DNA of 64,000 nt from Halorubrum xinjiangense (GTDB taxonomy: Archaea > Halobacteriota > Halobacteria > Halobacteriales > Haloferacaceae): NCBI RefSeq assembly GCF_900102375.1, contig NZ_FNBO01000001.1:248001-312000 (forward strand). Direction: 5' to 3'. Position numbers and translations under genes: made by a program. Below are positions 44,161-53,574 of this stretch, in pieces. How positions within the stretch are numbered: position 1 is the first letter of the stretch; each line of letters starts with the position of its first letter. The notes under the pieces were generated by a model. That model had not been told where the DNA came from. It worked only from the letters and a program-made list of their open reading frames with translations, and made no database searches.

Positions 44161-45270
44161 ATGGACCTCTCGGTCGTCGTCCCGACGCTCAACGGTCGGG
44201 ACCGGTTGGCCGCCTGCCTCGACGCGCTGGCGGCCAATGCGCCCGACGCCGAGGTAATCGTCGTCAACGGCCCCTCGGCCGACGGCACGACCGGCATGGT
44301 GCGCGACCGCGACGACGTCGACGTGCTGGTCGAGATCTCCGATCGCACGGTGAACGTCGCGCGCAACGCCGGCGTCGAGGTGGCGACGGGCGACGCGGTC
44401 GCGCTGGTCGACTACGACAACCGGATCGAGCCCGGGTGGCGCGACGCGGTCGCCGACGGCCTCGACGCGGCGCCCGTCGTCTCGGGACCGGTGACACCGA
44501 TCCCGCCGAGCGAGACGGACGAGGGGGAAGAGAGCCAGACGCCGGAAGCTGAGGAGGGCAAGACGGCGGAGGGGGAGGAGATCGAGACGGCGGAAGCTGA
44601 GGAGAGCCAGACGGCGGAGGGGAAAGAGAGCGAGCCGGAACGCAGTCAGATCGCGGGCTGCGATGTCACCTACTTCGAAAGCGGCAACGTCGCGTTCCGG
44701 CGGGACGCCCTCCGGGACCTCGACGGCTTCGACGAGTACCTCCGGGTGGGCGGCGCGCGCGACGCCGCCCACCGGCTCGCGCGCATGGACCGCGAGGTTG
44801 CGTGGCGGCCGGCGATGGCCGCGCGGAAGGAGCTCCCGACCCCGACGGCCGCGGACGGCGGGCGCAGCGCCCACGAGTGGGGCTGGAAGTACCGCGGGCT
44901 CGCCTACCGGCTGCTGAAGAACTACGGCGTGCGGCCGACCGTCCTCCTCCGAACGGGGTCGCACGCGGTTGGCGACGCCCTCGCCGCGGCGAAGGACGTG
45001 GTCCGCGGCGAGTCGACGCCCTCGCGCTGGGCCGCGACCGGACGCGACGTGATGGTGGGGCTCACCGGCGGGACCTCGGACGGAATCGTCGCCCGGCGGC
45101 GGGACCGAAGCCCGGCGCGGAACCCGAACGGCATCTCGACGCGGGCGGACCGCGCCGTCGCGAAGTACGACCGGCGGGCGGAGGCGGACCGCGAAGCCGG
45201 GAGCGAAGCGGACCGCGGCGAGGGCGCCGAGACCGGAGCTGCCAACGAGGCCGACGGCGACGCCGAGTGA
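44161..45270 (+). CDS. GT2-family glycosyltransferase with acidic repeat insertion
   Basis: A 369-residue glycosyltransferase. The N-terminus DLSVVVPTLNGRDRLAACLDAL is typical of GT2; NVARNAGVEVATGDAVALVDYDN replaces the usual DXD with DYD. Residues ~120-160 are an inserted acidic repeat built on EAEE-x2-TAE-type units, not part of the fold. The GT fold resumes at CDVTYFESGNVAFRRDAL. Such proteins sit in haloarchaeal glycan or lipid pathways; acceptor unknown. A CTTTTTAC element lies about 30 nt upstream. The C-terminal 60 residues are Ala/Glu/Arg-rich. Confidence 0.85.
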   Translation: MDLSVVVPTLNGRDRLAACLDALAANAPDAEVIVVNGPSADGTTGMVRDRDDVDVLVEISDRTVNVARNAGVEVATGDAVALVDYDNRIEPGWRDAVADGLDAAPVVSGPVTPIPPSETDEGEESQTPEAEEGKTAEGEEIETAEAEESQTAEGKESEPERSQIAGCDVTYFESGNVAFRRDALRDLDGFDEYLRVGGARDAAHRLARMDREVAWRPAMAARKELPTPTAADGGRSAHEWGWKYRGLAYRLLKNYGVRPTVLLRTGSHAVGDALAAAKDVVRGESTPSRWAATGRDVMVGLTGGTSDGIVARRRDRSPARNPNGISTRADRAVAKYDRRAEADREAGSEADRGEGAETGAANEADGDAE

Positions 45271-45316
45271 GCCCCGGGCGTTTTAACCGGGGCCGCGGCC
45301 AACGCTCCGCCAACGA

Positions 45317-46135
45317 ATGGGACTCACGAAGCGTATCATCCCCTGTATCGACGTCGACCTCGACGACGACGGCGACGCCGCGGTGTATACCGGCGTCAAC
45401 TTCGAGAACTTAGAGTACACGGGCGACCCCGTCGAACTGGCGAAGAAGTACAACGAGGCGGGCGCCGACGAGTTCGTCTTCCTCGATATCACCGCCAGCG
45501 CCGACGGCCGCGAGACGATGCTCGACGTGGTCAACGCGGTCGCCGACGAGTGTTTCATCCCGCTGACGGTCGGCGGCGGCATCCGCACCAAGGCCGACAT
45601 CAAGGAGACGCTCCGGGCGGGCGCGGACAAAGTGTCGATCACGACCGGCGCCTTAGAGCGCCCGGAGCTGATCGAGGAGGGCGCGGCCGCGTTCGGCAGC
45701 CAGTGCATCGTCATCTCCGTCGACGCGCGGCGCCGGTACGACGAGGAGGGCGACCACTTCTACGAGGACGACGACGGCGAGACGGTGTGGTTCGAGTGCA
45801 CCAAGAAGGGCGGCCGCGAGGGCACCGGCATCGACGCCGTCTCGTGGGCGAAGGAGGCCGAGGAGCGCGGCGCCGGCGAGCTGTTCGTCAACTCCATCGA
45901 CAAGGACGGGACGAAGGACGGGTACGACATTCCGCTGATGAAGGCGGTCGGCGAGGCCGTCTCGACGCCGCTCATCGCGTCGTCGGGGTGTGGCGGCCCA
46001 GAAGACATGTATGACGTGTTTACCGAGGCGAACGCCGACGCCGGTCTCGCGGCCTCCATCTTCCACTTCGGCGACTACTCCATCGAGGAGACGAAGGCGT
46101 ACCTCGACGAGCGCGGCGTGCCGGTTCGTCGCTGA
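45317..46135 (+). CDS. hisF: Imidazole glycerol phosphate synthase subunit HisF
   Basis: A 272-residue TIM barrel that, with HisH, makes imidazole glycerol phosphate and AICAR in histidine synthesis. First catalytic Asp is in [15 protein letters not shown] (around residue 12), the second in [13 protein letters not shown] (around residue 137). Other typical blocks are [14 protein letters not shown] and [18 protein letters not shown]. HisH is not in the window. Confidence 0.95.
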   Translation: MGLTKRIIPCIDVDLDDDGDAAVYTGVNFENLEYTGDPVELAKKYNEAGADEFVFLDITASADGRETMLDVVNAVADECFIPLTVGGGIRTKADIKETLRAGADKVSITTGALERPELIEEGAAAFGSQCIVISVDARRRYDEEGDHFYEDDDGETVWFECTKKGGREGTGIDAVSWAKEAEERGAGELFVNSIDKDGTKDGYDIPLMKAVGEAVSTPLIASSGCGGPEDMYDVFTEANADAGLAASIFHFGDYSIEETKAYLDERGVPVRR

Positions 46136-46233
46136 GCGCAGCGTGCCGGTTAGACGTTAACTACCACTGTAGTGTGTGTTTTCTCGCGTCCGAAACCAAC
46201 AGTTATTATCCGATCGGACGCGAAGCGTGACGT

Positions 46234-46419
46234 ATGTCCACGTCCACGTCATCCGCACGTGTCCGCGACGAGTCGCCAGCGCTCGTCTGTAAACGGACCG
46301 ACGGCGACGACGGCGGCGAGGTGACGTTCTTCGAACCGGACGTCGACCCGGACGAGCGGACCACCCGGTGGATCACGGTCCGCGAGTCCGACTGCGTCTC
46401 CCGCGACGACTGGCGATAA
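46234..46419 (+). CDS. Small acidic haloarchaeal protein (61 aa)
   Basis: A 61-residue protein ending TTRWITVRESDCVSRDDWR, a conserved C-terminal motif of small haloarchaeal DUF7331-like proteins, from memory. An AT-rich TATTATCC promoter element is centred about 28 nt upstream of the ATG. Function unknown. Confidence 0.7.
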   Translation: MSTSTSSARVRDESPALVCKRTDGDDGGEVTFFEPDVDPDERTTRWITVRESDCVSRDDWR

Positions 46420-46471
46420 GAGAGGTGTTACCGTGGTTTTGGCGGTTATTTATAAGCTGCTACCAGTGACG

Positions 46472-46750
46472 CGGCGGAGAATACCTCCAAAGCCCCAGCC
46501 GGGAGGAGGCCGTACGCTCGCTGCGCTCCTCACTCAGTCGCTCACTCCGTTCGCTCCCTCGGTGCGGTGCTTGCGTCGCCTACGGCCTCCTCCCGGCTGC
46601 CCCTTTGAGTCCCACCCGACCGCGACCGCACCGCAGCCTCACGCCTCCCCAACCTCGTCGGCCTCCCTCCGCTTCGCTCCGGTCAGCCGACTCCCTCGCG
46701 CGTGCTCCTCGCGGCCGCCTTCGGCGACCGCTCGGAGGCACGCGCCGACA
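46472..46750 (-). repeat. Structured repeat element D (candidate ncRNA family, copy 4 of 4)
   Basis: Read on the minus strand, it has GGCGCGTGCCTCCGAG, a hairpin GCGGTCGCC/GGCGGCCGC, AGCACGCGCGAGGGA, GACGAGGTTGGGGAGGCGTG and GGGACTCAAAGGGGCAG. A perfect 18-bp stem (46582-46599 with 46496-46513) and the tail CTGGGGCTTTGGAGGTATTC follow. TATA-like boxes lie at both sides: CTATTTATAAG (minus strand, 46772-46782) upstream and TTATTTATAAG (46446-46456) downstream. Fills the gap to the GH15 gene. Confidence 0.87.
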
Positions 46751-46786
46751 GCAACTGGTCGCTTATAAATAGTTGCCGAGGTCCAG

Positions 46787-48937
46787 TCAGTCGTCGTCCG
46801 CGGCGGCGCGGTCGGCGAACTGCGGCAGTTCCTCGTCAAGGAGGGCGACCGTCGCCAGTCGGATCGCGTGCGGCCAGCCGAGCGGAGTTGCGCTGTCGGG
46901 CGTCCCGTCGTCGAAGAACTGCTCGGGGAGGTACGTTGTCGGCTCGCAGAGGGAGCCGCCGGGCGAGACGTGCGCGAACAGGTCGCGGGCGCGGGCCGTC
47001 ATCTTGGCGGCGCGCGGGTCGTCGTGGGCCGCGAGCAGCGCCGCGAGCTCCGCACAGGCGTTCGCGCCCCACGCGGTCGAGACGGTCCACACCTTCTCGG
47101 AGAGCTGGTCAGCCCGCCGCCACCCGTCGCCCTCGTAGCGGATCAACCCGGCGATGTCGTCGCTCTCGTGGGAGAGGCCGTCGACCACGGTCTCGACGTG
47201 CGAGACCAGCCGGTCGAGGCGCTCGTCGTCGACTGCGCCGAGCGCGTCGAACGAGCGGTGCGCGGCCGCGAGCGCCAGCGTCGCGGAGTCGAGCCGGTCG
47301 TCGATCCCACCGTCGAGCGTCTCGCAGACGGCGTAGCAGCCGCGCTCCGGCACCCAGAGGTCATCGAGCGCGTCGTACACCTCGCGGGCCCTGTCGCGGG
47401 CGTGCGCGGCGAGGTCCTCGGGCAGCGACGCGGCGCCGGGCACGGCGTCGGGGTCGTCGAGCGCGTCGACGGCGAGCCCCTCGCCGTGGCGGCCGAGCTC
47501 GCTGTACGCCTCTAAGAACGTCGCGGCGGTGTGCGTGAACCGGCCGGCGGAGTCCTCCCACGCGTTCTGACAGACGACGGGGCGGCCGTCCGGTTCGAGC
47601 GTCCGGTCAAGGCCCGCGAGCGCGGCGACCAGAGTGGCGTCGAGGCCGTCGACGTCGACACCGGCCGCGCGCGCCTCGGAGAGGTACGCGACGACGCTGC
47701 CGGTCTGGTCGGCCTGGTAGTCGACGTCCGGCCCGTCCTCGATGCGAGCGTTCGCCCAGCCGGGCGCGAGCGCGCCGTTCCGTGGCCACACCCGGTGGGG
47801 CCACGAGCCGTCGGGGCGCTGCGTGGCGACGTACATCCGCGCGGAGCGGGCGTGCCAGTCGTCGAGGTCGACGCCGACGGCGTCGGCGGCGCCGAGCAGG
47901 AACCCGGATATCTCCGCGTCGTCGCGGAACCACGTGTAGCCGTAGCCGCCGGAGTGCTCGTAGTAGGGGTCGAAGTCCGGCCCCGCGATCCGGAGCCCGG
48001 AAGGGGCGGCGAGCAGGGAGAGGACGCGCAGGTCGGCGACGACCGACTCGCGGGCGGGCGCCGACTCAGGCACCGCGGGGAGCGCGGCGGCGGCCGCGTC
48101 CGCGAGCGCGTCGACGCTATCGAGGTCGGCAAAGAGCGCGTCGAGCCGCTCGCGGGCCGCCTCGCGGTCGGTCTCCGCCTGGTCCGTCAGGAGTGTCGCG
48201 ACGGTCGCGACCCCCTCGGCGAAGGGGACGTCGGCGATCACCTCGCCGGAGAGGCGCTCCTCCTCGTAGCGGTCGCCGTCGCGGTCGCGCGGGAGGTCCG
48301 TCGGGTCGTCGTCGAGCAGTTCGGGGAACGTCGCCGGGAGCTGGCCGCGGAGGTCCGCGAAGCCGGTCGCGCTCGCGAGGAAGTCGTGCTCGTCGGCGTG
48401 GTACACCTCGACGGCGTCGTCGTACCGGAGCTGTCCCACCCGGTCGTCGCGGCCGTCGGGCGCGAAGCGGGCGTAGACGACGAGCGAGGCGTCCGCGGGG
48501 TCGAGGGCGGCTTCGTCGTCGACGTCCGCACCGTCGGCGACTTCGGCCCCCTCACCCGGCGCGTCCTCGCCGAACTCGACCGACGCCCGGGTGACGTGCG
48601 CGTCGCCGAGCGTGGCGTCGTGGCGGGTCACCGTCGCTCGTGGCGTCTCGTGGACCGTCTCGACGAGCGCGGTGTCGCCGACGTACCGCTGGGTCGTGTC
48701 GGCCTCGTCGAGCCACGTGACCTCGTCGCCGACGGCGAGCCCGATCCGGGACCGAACGAGCCCGGTCCGGCCGGAGAGCGGGTAGCCGAAGTCGCGGAGT
48801 TCGCCGTCGTCGCCGACGTGGACGAGCCGACCGCCGCCGCCCGAGAATCGGCCGGAGACGGTGCGCCGCTCGCCGGGGAAGCGCGTCCCGTCGCCGGCGT
48901 GGCGCTTGTAGTCGTCGAGCGCGTCGCGGAGCTGCAT
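46787..48937 (-). CDS. Glycoside hydrolase family 15 (glucoamylase-like)
   Basis: A 716-residue enzyme. The N-terminal beta-sandwich domain (residues ~1-290) is followed by an (alpha/alpha)6 barrel with YGYTWFRDDAEISGFLLGAADAVG, RPDGSWPHRVWPRNG and TVSTAWGANACAELAALLAAHDDPRA, as in archaeal and bacterial glucoamylase or trehalase GH15 enzymes. It would release glucose from alpha-glucans. No signal peptide, so probably cytoplasmic. Divergent from a GH13 enzyme and near a TrmB regulator, making a maltodextrin or glycogen degradation module. Confidence 0.9.
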   Translation of the reverse strand: MQLRDALDDYKRHAGDGTRFPGERRTVSGRFSGGGGRLVHVGDDGELRDFGYPLSGRTGLVRSRIGLAVGDEVTWLDEADTTQRYVGDTALVETVHETPRATVTRHDATLGDAHVTRASVEFGEDAPGEGAEVADGADVDDEAALDPADASLVVYARFAPDGRDDRVGQLRYDDAVEVYHADEHDFLASATGFADLRGQLPATFPELLDDDPTDLPRDRDGDRYEEERLSGEVIADVPFAEGVATVATLLTDQAETDREAARERLDALFADLDSVDALADAAAAALPAVPESAPARESVVADLRVLSLLAAPSGLRIAGPDFDPYYEHSGGYGYTWFRDDAEISGFLLGAADAVGVDLDDWHARSARMYVATQRPDGSWPHRVWPRNGALAPGWANARIEDGPDVDYQADQTGSVVAYLSEARAAGVDVDGLDATLVAALAGLDRTLEPDGRPVVCQNAWEDSAGRFTHTAATFLEAYSELGRHGEGLAVDALDDPDAVPGAASLPEDLAAHARDRAREVYDALDDLWVPERGCYAVCETLDGGIDDRLDSATLALAAAHRSFDALGAVDDERLDRLVSHVETVVDGLSHESDDIAGLIRYEGDGWRRADQLSEKVWTVSTAWGANACAELAALLAAHDDPRAAKMTARARDLFAHVSPGGSLCEPTTYLPEQFFDDGTPDSATPLGWPHAIRLATVALLDEELPQFADRAAADDD

Positions 48938-49041
48938 TACGCGAACACACGCCGCCGCTCGGTATGAAGCTTTGGTGTAATTATTGTTCACTCGTTTAGC
49001 GAACGGAAACCCTCAAACCGCGGCGCGACGAGAGACGGGGC

Positions 49042-51390
49042 GTGCACGAACCCGGCCCCCCGCGAACGACGAGCGTCGGCGAGCCCGTCGAGCTGGCGCC
49101 GCGGTCTCCCGACTCCGACGGGACCTACCGCTGGACCGTCCGCGACGCCCCCGCCGACAGCGTTCTCAACGCCGGAGACGGCCCGGATCCGGACGCGACC
49201 GGGCCGCCGAGTTCGGCGACGGCGATCCGCGCCGGCGGCTCGGCGGCGGACGCGACTGCGCCCGACCGCCCGGCCGCGGTGCTGCGCGCGGGCGAGACGA
49301 GCCGCGACGACGCCCCGGTCGTCCACCTCGACCCGGACGCGCCCGGGACCTACGTCCTCGCGCTCGACGCGCCCGACGGGACCCACCGCCAGCGCGTGCG
49401 CGTCTTCCCCGACGAGCGCCGCGAGGCGGAGATCCGCGTGCCGGTCGACGACCTCGCCGCCGAGGACGGGGAGGTCGACCGTGTCTCCCTCCTGTGGCCC
49501 CACAACGAGAACCGGCTCGCGCTCGACCGGGCCGAGCGCGACGGCGACGAGTGGGTCGCGTCGGTACGCGTCCCGCCCGGGAGGCACGGCTTCGGCCTCG
49601 TCCCCGACGGCGACCGCTCGGCGGCGTTCCACGGGGAGTGCGAGGTCCCCGGCCCCGGCCGGCCGCGGCTCTCGCTCGACGCGACGGTCGTGGAGGCCGA
49701 CGAGTCCGGCGCGAGCGACACCCTCCGCCTGACCGCCGCGGTCGAGCCCGCGCCCGCCGTCGACGACGTCGAGCGCGGGGGCGATCCGGACGCACTCGGC
49801 GCGACGTTCCTCGTCGACGACCGAGACGCCGACCCGGAGTCGATTGCGGCGATCGAGTCGCGCGCGGACGGCCGGACGCTCTCGATCTCACTCGACGACC
49901 TCCCGGACTCGGTCCGGATCCACGCGGTCCCGCACGGCGAGCGGTACGGGGCCGCGGAGACGGTGTGGATCGAGGCGGACGAGAGCGAGACGGACGGAAC
50001 TGAACCCGGCGAGTCGGTCGCGGTCACCGACCCGAACCCGACACCCGACTGGGCCGCGTCGCCGACGATCTACGAGGTATTCGTGCGGTCGTTCGCGGGC
50101 GACACGCTGCCGACGACGTTCCGCGAGATCGAGCGCCGGGTCGAGTACCTCGACCACCTCGGCGTCGACGCGCTCTGGCTCACTCCCGTCCTCGCGTCGC
50201 CGACCGACCACGGCTACCATGTCACCGACTACGACGACACCGCCGCGGACCTCGGCTCTCGGGAGTCGTTCGAGTCCCTCGTCGACGCCTGCCACGAGGC
50301 CGGGATCCGGGTGGTCTTCGATCTGGTGATCAACCACACCTCCCGCGACCACCCCGCCTTCCAACTCCACTCGGCCGGCGTCGACGCGTACGCGGATCAC
50401 TACCGGCGGACCGACGCGAGCGCCGACGTGACCGGGATCGACTGGGCCGAACTCGACGGCGGCGCGGCGCCCGACTACTACTTCGAGTGGGGGCGCATCC
50501 CGAACCTCAACTACGACAGCCCGGCGGTCCGCGAGTGGCTGCTCGACATCGTCGACGAGTGGGCGGCCGTCGTCAACGGCTTCCGCGCCGACGTGGCGTG
50601 GGGCGTCCCGCACGGCTTCTGGAAGGAGGTCGCCGACCGCGTCCCCGACGACTGCCTCCTCCTCGACGAGACGCTCCCGCACGACCCCTTCTACGGCGAG
50701 GGCGAGTTCCACCGCCACTACGACACCTCACTGTACGAGACGCTCCGCGCAATCGGCGCGGGCGAGGAGCCGGCCGACGCGGTCGAGGCCGCGCTCGCGC
50801 GCGGCGAGTGGCTCGGATTCGACGACCCCGGCGCGCAGATGCGCTACGTCGAGAACCACGACGAGGACCGCTACCTCGCGGAGTACGGCCGGGCGGCGCT
50901 CCGCGCGGCCGCGGCCGTGACGTTCACGCTGCCGGGCGCCCCGATGATCTACGCCGGGCAGGAGCGCGGCAACGAGACGTACCGCGGCCCGATCCGGTGG
51001 CACGACGGCGACAACGACCTCACCGAATTCCACCGCCGGCTGGCCGCGCTGCGCGAGGTCGAACCGCTCCTCCGCGACGGGGAGGTGTCGTTCGACGGGC
51101 GCGCGGCCGAGGCCCGCGTCGTCGAGGGCGACGCCGAGCGCGTGGTCGCCTACGAGCGGACGCCGTCGACAGACGAGGCGGCCGACGGCGGCGACGCCGA
51201 CCGCGACCCGCTCCTCGTCGTTGCCAACTTCGCCGAGGCGCCGGCGACCGTCGCCGTGCCCGACGGTATCGAGACCGATCTGTTCGGGGGCGACGAAGCG
51301 GGAATCGGAGCGAGCAGCGCGAGCGACGATGACGACGCGAGCGACGGCGAGATCAGAATCGAGGTCGACGCGGTCGCGGTCCTCCGCTGA
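49042..51390 (+). CDS. malA: GH13 alpha-amylase/cyclomaltodextrinase
   Basis: A 782-residue alpha-amylase family enzyme. An N-terminal region (residues 1-330) of beta domains contains a pullulanase/CBM-like part. The catalytic barrel has DALWLTPVLASPTDHGYHVTDYDD, VVFDLVINHTSRDHP, the nucleophile Asp in GFRADVAWGVP, the acid/base Glu in CLLLDETLPH and the third Asp in YVENHDEDRYL. No export signal, so it probably acts on intracellular maltodextrins. Begins with GTG. Followed at 51498 by a TrmB-family regulator. Confidence 0.9.
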   Translation: MHEPGPPRTTSVGEPVELAPRSPDSDGTYRWTVRDAPADSVLNAGDGPDPDATGPPSSATAIRAGGSAADATAPDRPAAVLRAGETSRDDAPVVHLDPDAPGTYVLALDAPDGTHRQRVRVFPDERREAEIRVPVDDLAAEDGEVDRVSLLWPHNENRLALDRAERDGDEWVASVRVPPGRHGFGLVPDGDRSAAFHGECEVPGPGRPRLSLDATVVEADESGASDTLRLTAAVEPAPAVDDVERGGDPDALGATFLVDDRDADPESIAAIESRADGRTLSISLDDLPDSVRIHAVPHGERYGAAETVWIEADESETDGTEPGESVAVTDPNPTPDWAASPTIYEVFVRSFAGDTLPTTFREIERRVEYLDHLGVDALWLTPVLASPTDHGYHVTDYDDTAADLGSRESFESLVDACHEAGIRVVFDLVINHTSRDHPAFQLHSAGVDAYADHYRRTDASADVTGIDWAELDGGAAPDYYFEWGRIPNLNYDSPAVREWLLDIVDEWAAVVNGFRADVAWGVPHGFWKEVADRVPDDCLLLDETLPHDPFYGEGEFHRHYDTSLYETLRAIGAGEEPADAVEAALARGEWLGFDDPGAQMRYVENHDEDRYLAEYGRAALRAAAAVTFTLPGAPMIYAGQERGNETYRGPIRWHDGDNDLTEFHRRLAALREVEPLLRDGEVSFDGRAAEARVVEGDAERVVAYERTPSTDEAADGGDADRDPLLVVANFAEAPATVAVPDGIETDLFGGDEAGIGASSASDDDDASDGEIRIEVDAVAVLR

Positions 51391-51497
51391 CCGCCCCCGG
51401 GCCGCGGAGGGCGCCCGCGGGAACGCCGACGCGCCGCCGGCGCCGGCCGGACGGTCCGGACCGACCCTTATAAGTGTCGCTCGGCAGAGTCGTGCGT

Positions 51498-52559
51498 ATG
51501 GACGACCGGACGCTGACCGACCTCCTCCGTCGCTTCGGGCTCTCGGACAAGGAGGTCGACACCTATCTCAGTCTGCTGGAACACGGCGAGGCGAAGGCGA
51601 GCACCGTCGCCGACGCGGCGGGCGTCTCGAAGCGGTACGTCTACAGCGTGAGCGAGTCGCTCGAGGAGCGCGGCTTCGTCGAGGTGAACGACCACGTCGT
51701 GCCGACGACGATCCGCGCGAACCCGCCCGACGAGGTGATAGACCGGCTCCGGTCCGACGTGGACGCGATGCGGCCCGGGCTGGCGGAGCGGTACTCCCGC
51801 GTGGAGCGCCACGCCGAGCAGTTCGAGGTGATCAAATCACGGGCCACCGTCATCAAGCGGATCCGCTCGCTGCTCGCGGACGCCGAGTCCGAGGTGGCAC
51901 TGTCGATCACCGCGAAGCAGCTCCCCGAGGTGCGAGAGGCGCTCGTCGACGCAGTCGACCGCGGCGTCTTGGTCCTCCTCGTTGTCTCCGACGCGGCCGC
52001 GGAACTCGACGCGGAGGACCCCGGGCTGGCGGGCGTCGCGAACGTCGTCCGCACCTGGAGCGAGGCGATGCCGACGCTGCTCACCGTCGATTCCGCGGCC
52101 GGCGTCGTCTCCCCGCCGGAGCTCCTCCGCCGGGCGACCACCGACCGACAGGCGATCGCCTTCGCGCAAGAGCAGCTCGCGCCCGTGATCGTCGGCTCCT
52201 TCCTCGGGAACTACTGGCCCGCCGCGACCGAGCTCGCCGTCGCCGACCCGGCGCCGCTCCCGGCCGAGTACACCGACTTCAGGCACACCGTCCTCCAGGC
52301 CACCCTGCGGCTCCGCGCCGGCGACCCGCCGCGGGTGACCGTCGGCGGTCGGTGGACCGACGACGACGAGCCGGCCGAGGTCGTCGGCCGCGTCGTCGAG
52401 ACGAGACAGGGGATGGTGGAGCCGACGAACAACGAGTTCCCGGTCGAGCACTCGCTCGTCGTCGAGACCGACGACGGCGAGGTCACCGTCGGGGGGCAGG
52501 GCGCGTTCGTCGAGGACGTCGAGGCCGACCTCGTCCGGATCGAGCCCGACGAGGAGTAG
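51498..52559 (+). CDS. TrmB-family sugar-sensing transcriptional regulator
   Basis: A 353-residue regulator. The N-terminal winged HTH (residues ~5-75, LLRRFGLSDKEVDTYLSLLEHGEAKASTVADAAGVSKRYVYSVSESLEERGFV) is joined by a short coiled coil to a C-terminal TrmB sugar-binding domain (~110-353). TrmB proteins control sugar uptake and glycolysis; this one follows a GH13 enzyme, so maltodextrin use is the likely target. No operator could be assigned. Confidence 0.9.
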   Translation: MDDRTLTDLLRRFGLSDKEVDTYLSLLEHGEAKASTVADAAGVSKRYVYSVSESLEERGFVEVNDHVVPTTIRANPPDEVIDRLRSDVDAMRPGLAERYSRVERHAEQFEVIKSRATVIKRIRSLLADAESEVALSITAKQLPEVREALVDAVDRGVLVLLVVSDAAAELDAEDPGLAGVANVVRTWSEAMPTLLTVDSAAGVVSPPELLRRATTDRQAIAFAQEQLAPVIVGSFLGNYWPAATELAVADPAPLPAEYTDFRHTVLQATLRLRAGDPPRVTVGGRWTDDDEPAEVVGRVVETRQGMVEPTNNEFPVEHSLVVETDDGEVTVGGQGAFVEDVEADLVRIEPDEE

Positions 52560-52607
52560 GCTGGCCGAGCGGACCGCCGAGCGGACCGCCGAGCGGAGCG
52601 GCGGCCG

Positions 52608-53429
52608 TCACTCCTCCAGACTCGGGTGCGTCTCCTGCGGGTCCGGGTGTGGCTCCGCGAACCGGTCGCGGGTCGCGTCGAGCGCGGCCGCCTCGCGCTC
52701 GCGGCGCTTCGCGGTGTCGATCTCCTCGCAGCCGGGCGGCACCTCGCGGTCGCGGTCGGTGAAGTACCCCTCGGGCGCGACCCAGTCGTGGTAGAACGGT
52801 TCGTCGGACTCCTCCAGCAGCGTCACGGCGACCTCGGCGCCGTGGCCCGCGCACACCGCCGCCTGATGCGGTTTGCGGGCGAGCCGCCCCGCGGCGTACA
52901 GGCCGTCGACGCCGGTCCGGCCGCGCTCGTCGGCGTCGACGTACGCCTTCCCGCGGTCGACGATCTCGACGCCGTCGAGATCCTCCAGGTAGCCCACCTC
53001 GTTCTTCGTCGCGGCGACGACGTGTCGCGCGCGGATCCGGTCGTCGCCGTCGGTCGCGACGACGAAGCGGGCGCCGCCGGGGGCGTCGTCCCCGGATTTT
53101 TCTTCATCCACATCGACCGGCGAGACCCGCGTGACGCGGGCGTCGAGGCGGTCCGCGCCGGCGGTCTCGGCCTGCTCGCCGAGCAGGTCCAACAGGCGGC
53201 GCGCATCGACGCCGAGCGGGAAGCCGGGGAAGTTCTCTAAGCGTGCGTTCCGGCGAAGGATCGAGCCGCCGGGGTCGACGACGAGCGTGTCGAGGCCCTG
53301 TCGGGCGGTGTAGACGGCCGCCGAGAGGCCGGCGACCCCGCCGCCGACGACGACGGCGTCGCGCGCGGCGGGTGCCCCGGTTCTCGGAGCGGTCGAGTCC
53401 CCGCGCGTCCCGGTCGTCTCCTCGGTCAT
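52608..53429 (-). CDS. Thioredoxin-reductase-like FAD oxidoreductase without CxxC
   Basis: A 273-residue FAD protein. FAD site VVGGGVAGLSAAVYTARQGLDTLVVDPG (residues ~26-53) and RLENFPGFP (~62-70) are as in thioredoxin reductase, and the second GLYAAG motif is present. The redox CxxC of true thioredoxin reductase is missing; only one Cys lies in the C-terminal third. It is in the iron-uptake region, ~150 nt downstream of a 58-codon ORF and the first siderophore-binding protein. A flavin-dependent ferric or siderophore reductase is inference. Confidence 0.8.
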   Translation of the reverse strand: MTEETTGTRGDSTAPRTGAPAARDAVVVGGGVAGLSAAVYTARQGLDTLVVDPGGSILRRNARLENFPGFPLGVDARRLLDLLGEQAETAGADRLDARVTRVSPVDVDEEKSGDDAPGGARFVVATDGDDRIRARHVVAATKNEVGYLEDLDGVEIVDRGKAYVDADERGRTGVDGLYAAGRLARKPHQAAVCAGHGAEVAVTLLEESDEPFYHDWVAPEGYFTDRDREVPPGCEEIDTAKRREREAAALDATRDRFAEPHPDPQETHPSLEE

Positions 53430-53574
53430 CGGTCGATCACCCGTCGGTTCCGGCGGCGCCGGTCGGTCGGCGTCTCGGTCGAGTTCATACCCGCCGGCAG
53501 GGGCGCGACGACCTAGGGGCTTCGGTCGCGCGTCGCGCTCGGTCCCGGCGGCCGACCGGTCGGAGAGGCGCCGG

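Noticed and set aside
52608-53429. True thioredoxin reductase.
   Set aside because: The catalytic CxxC pair is missing, despite similarity at the FAD site.
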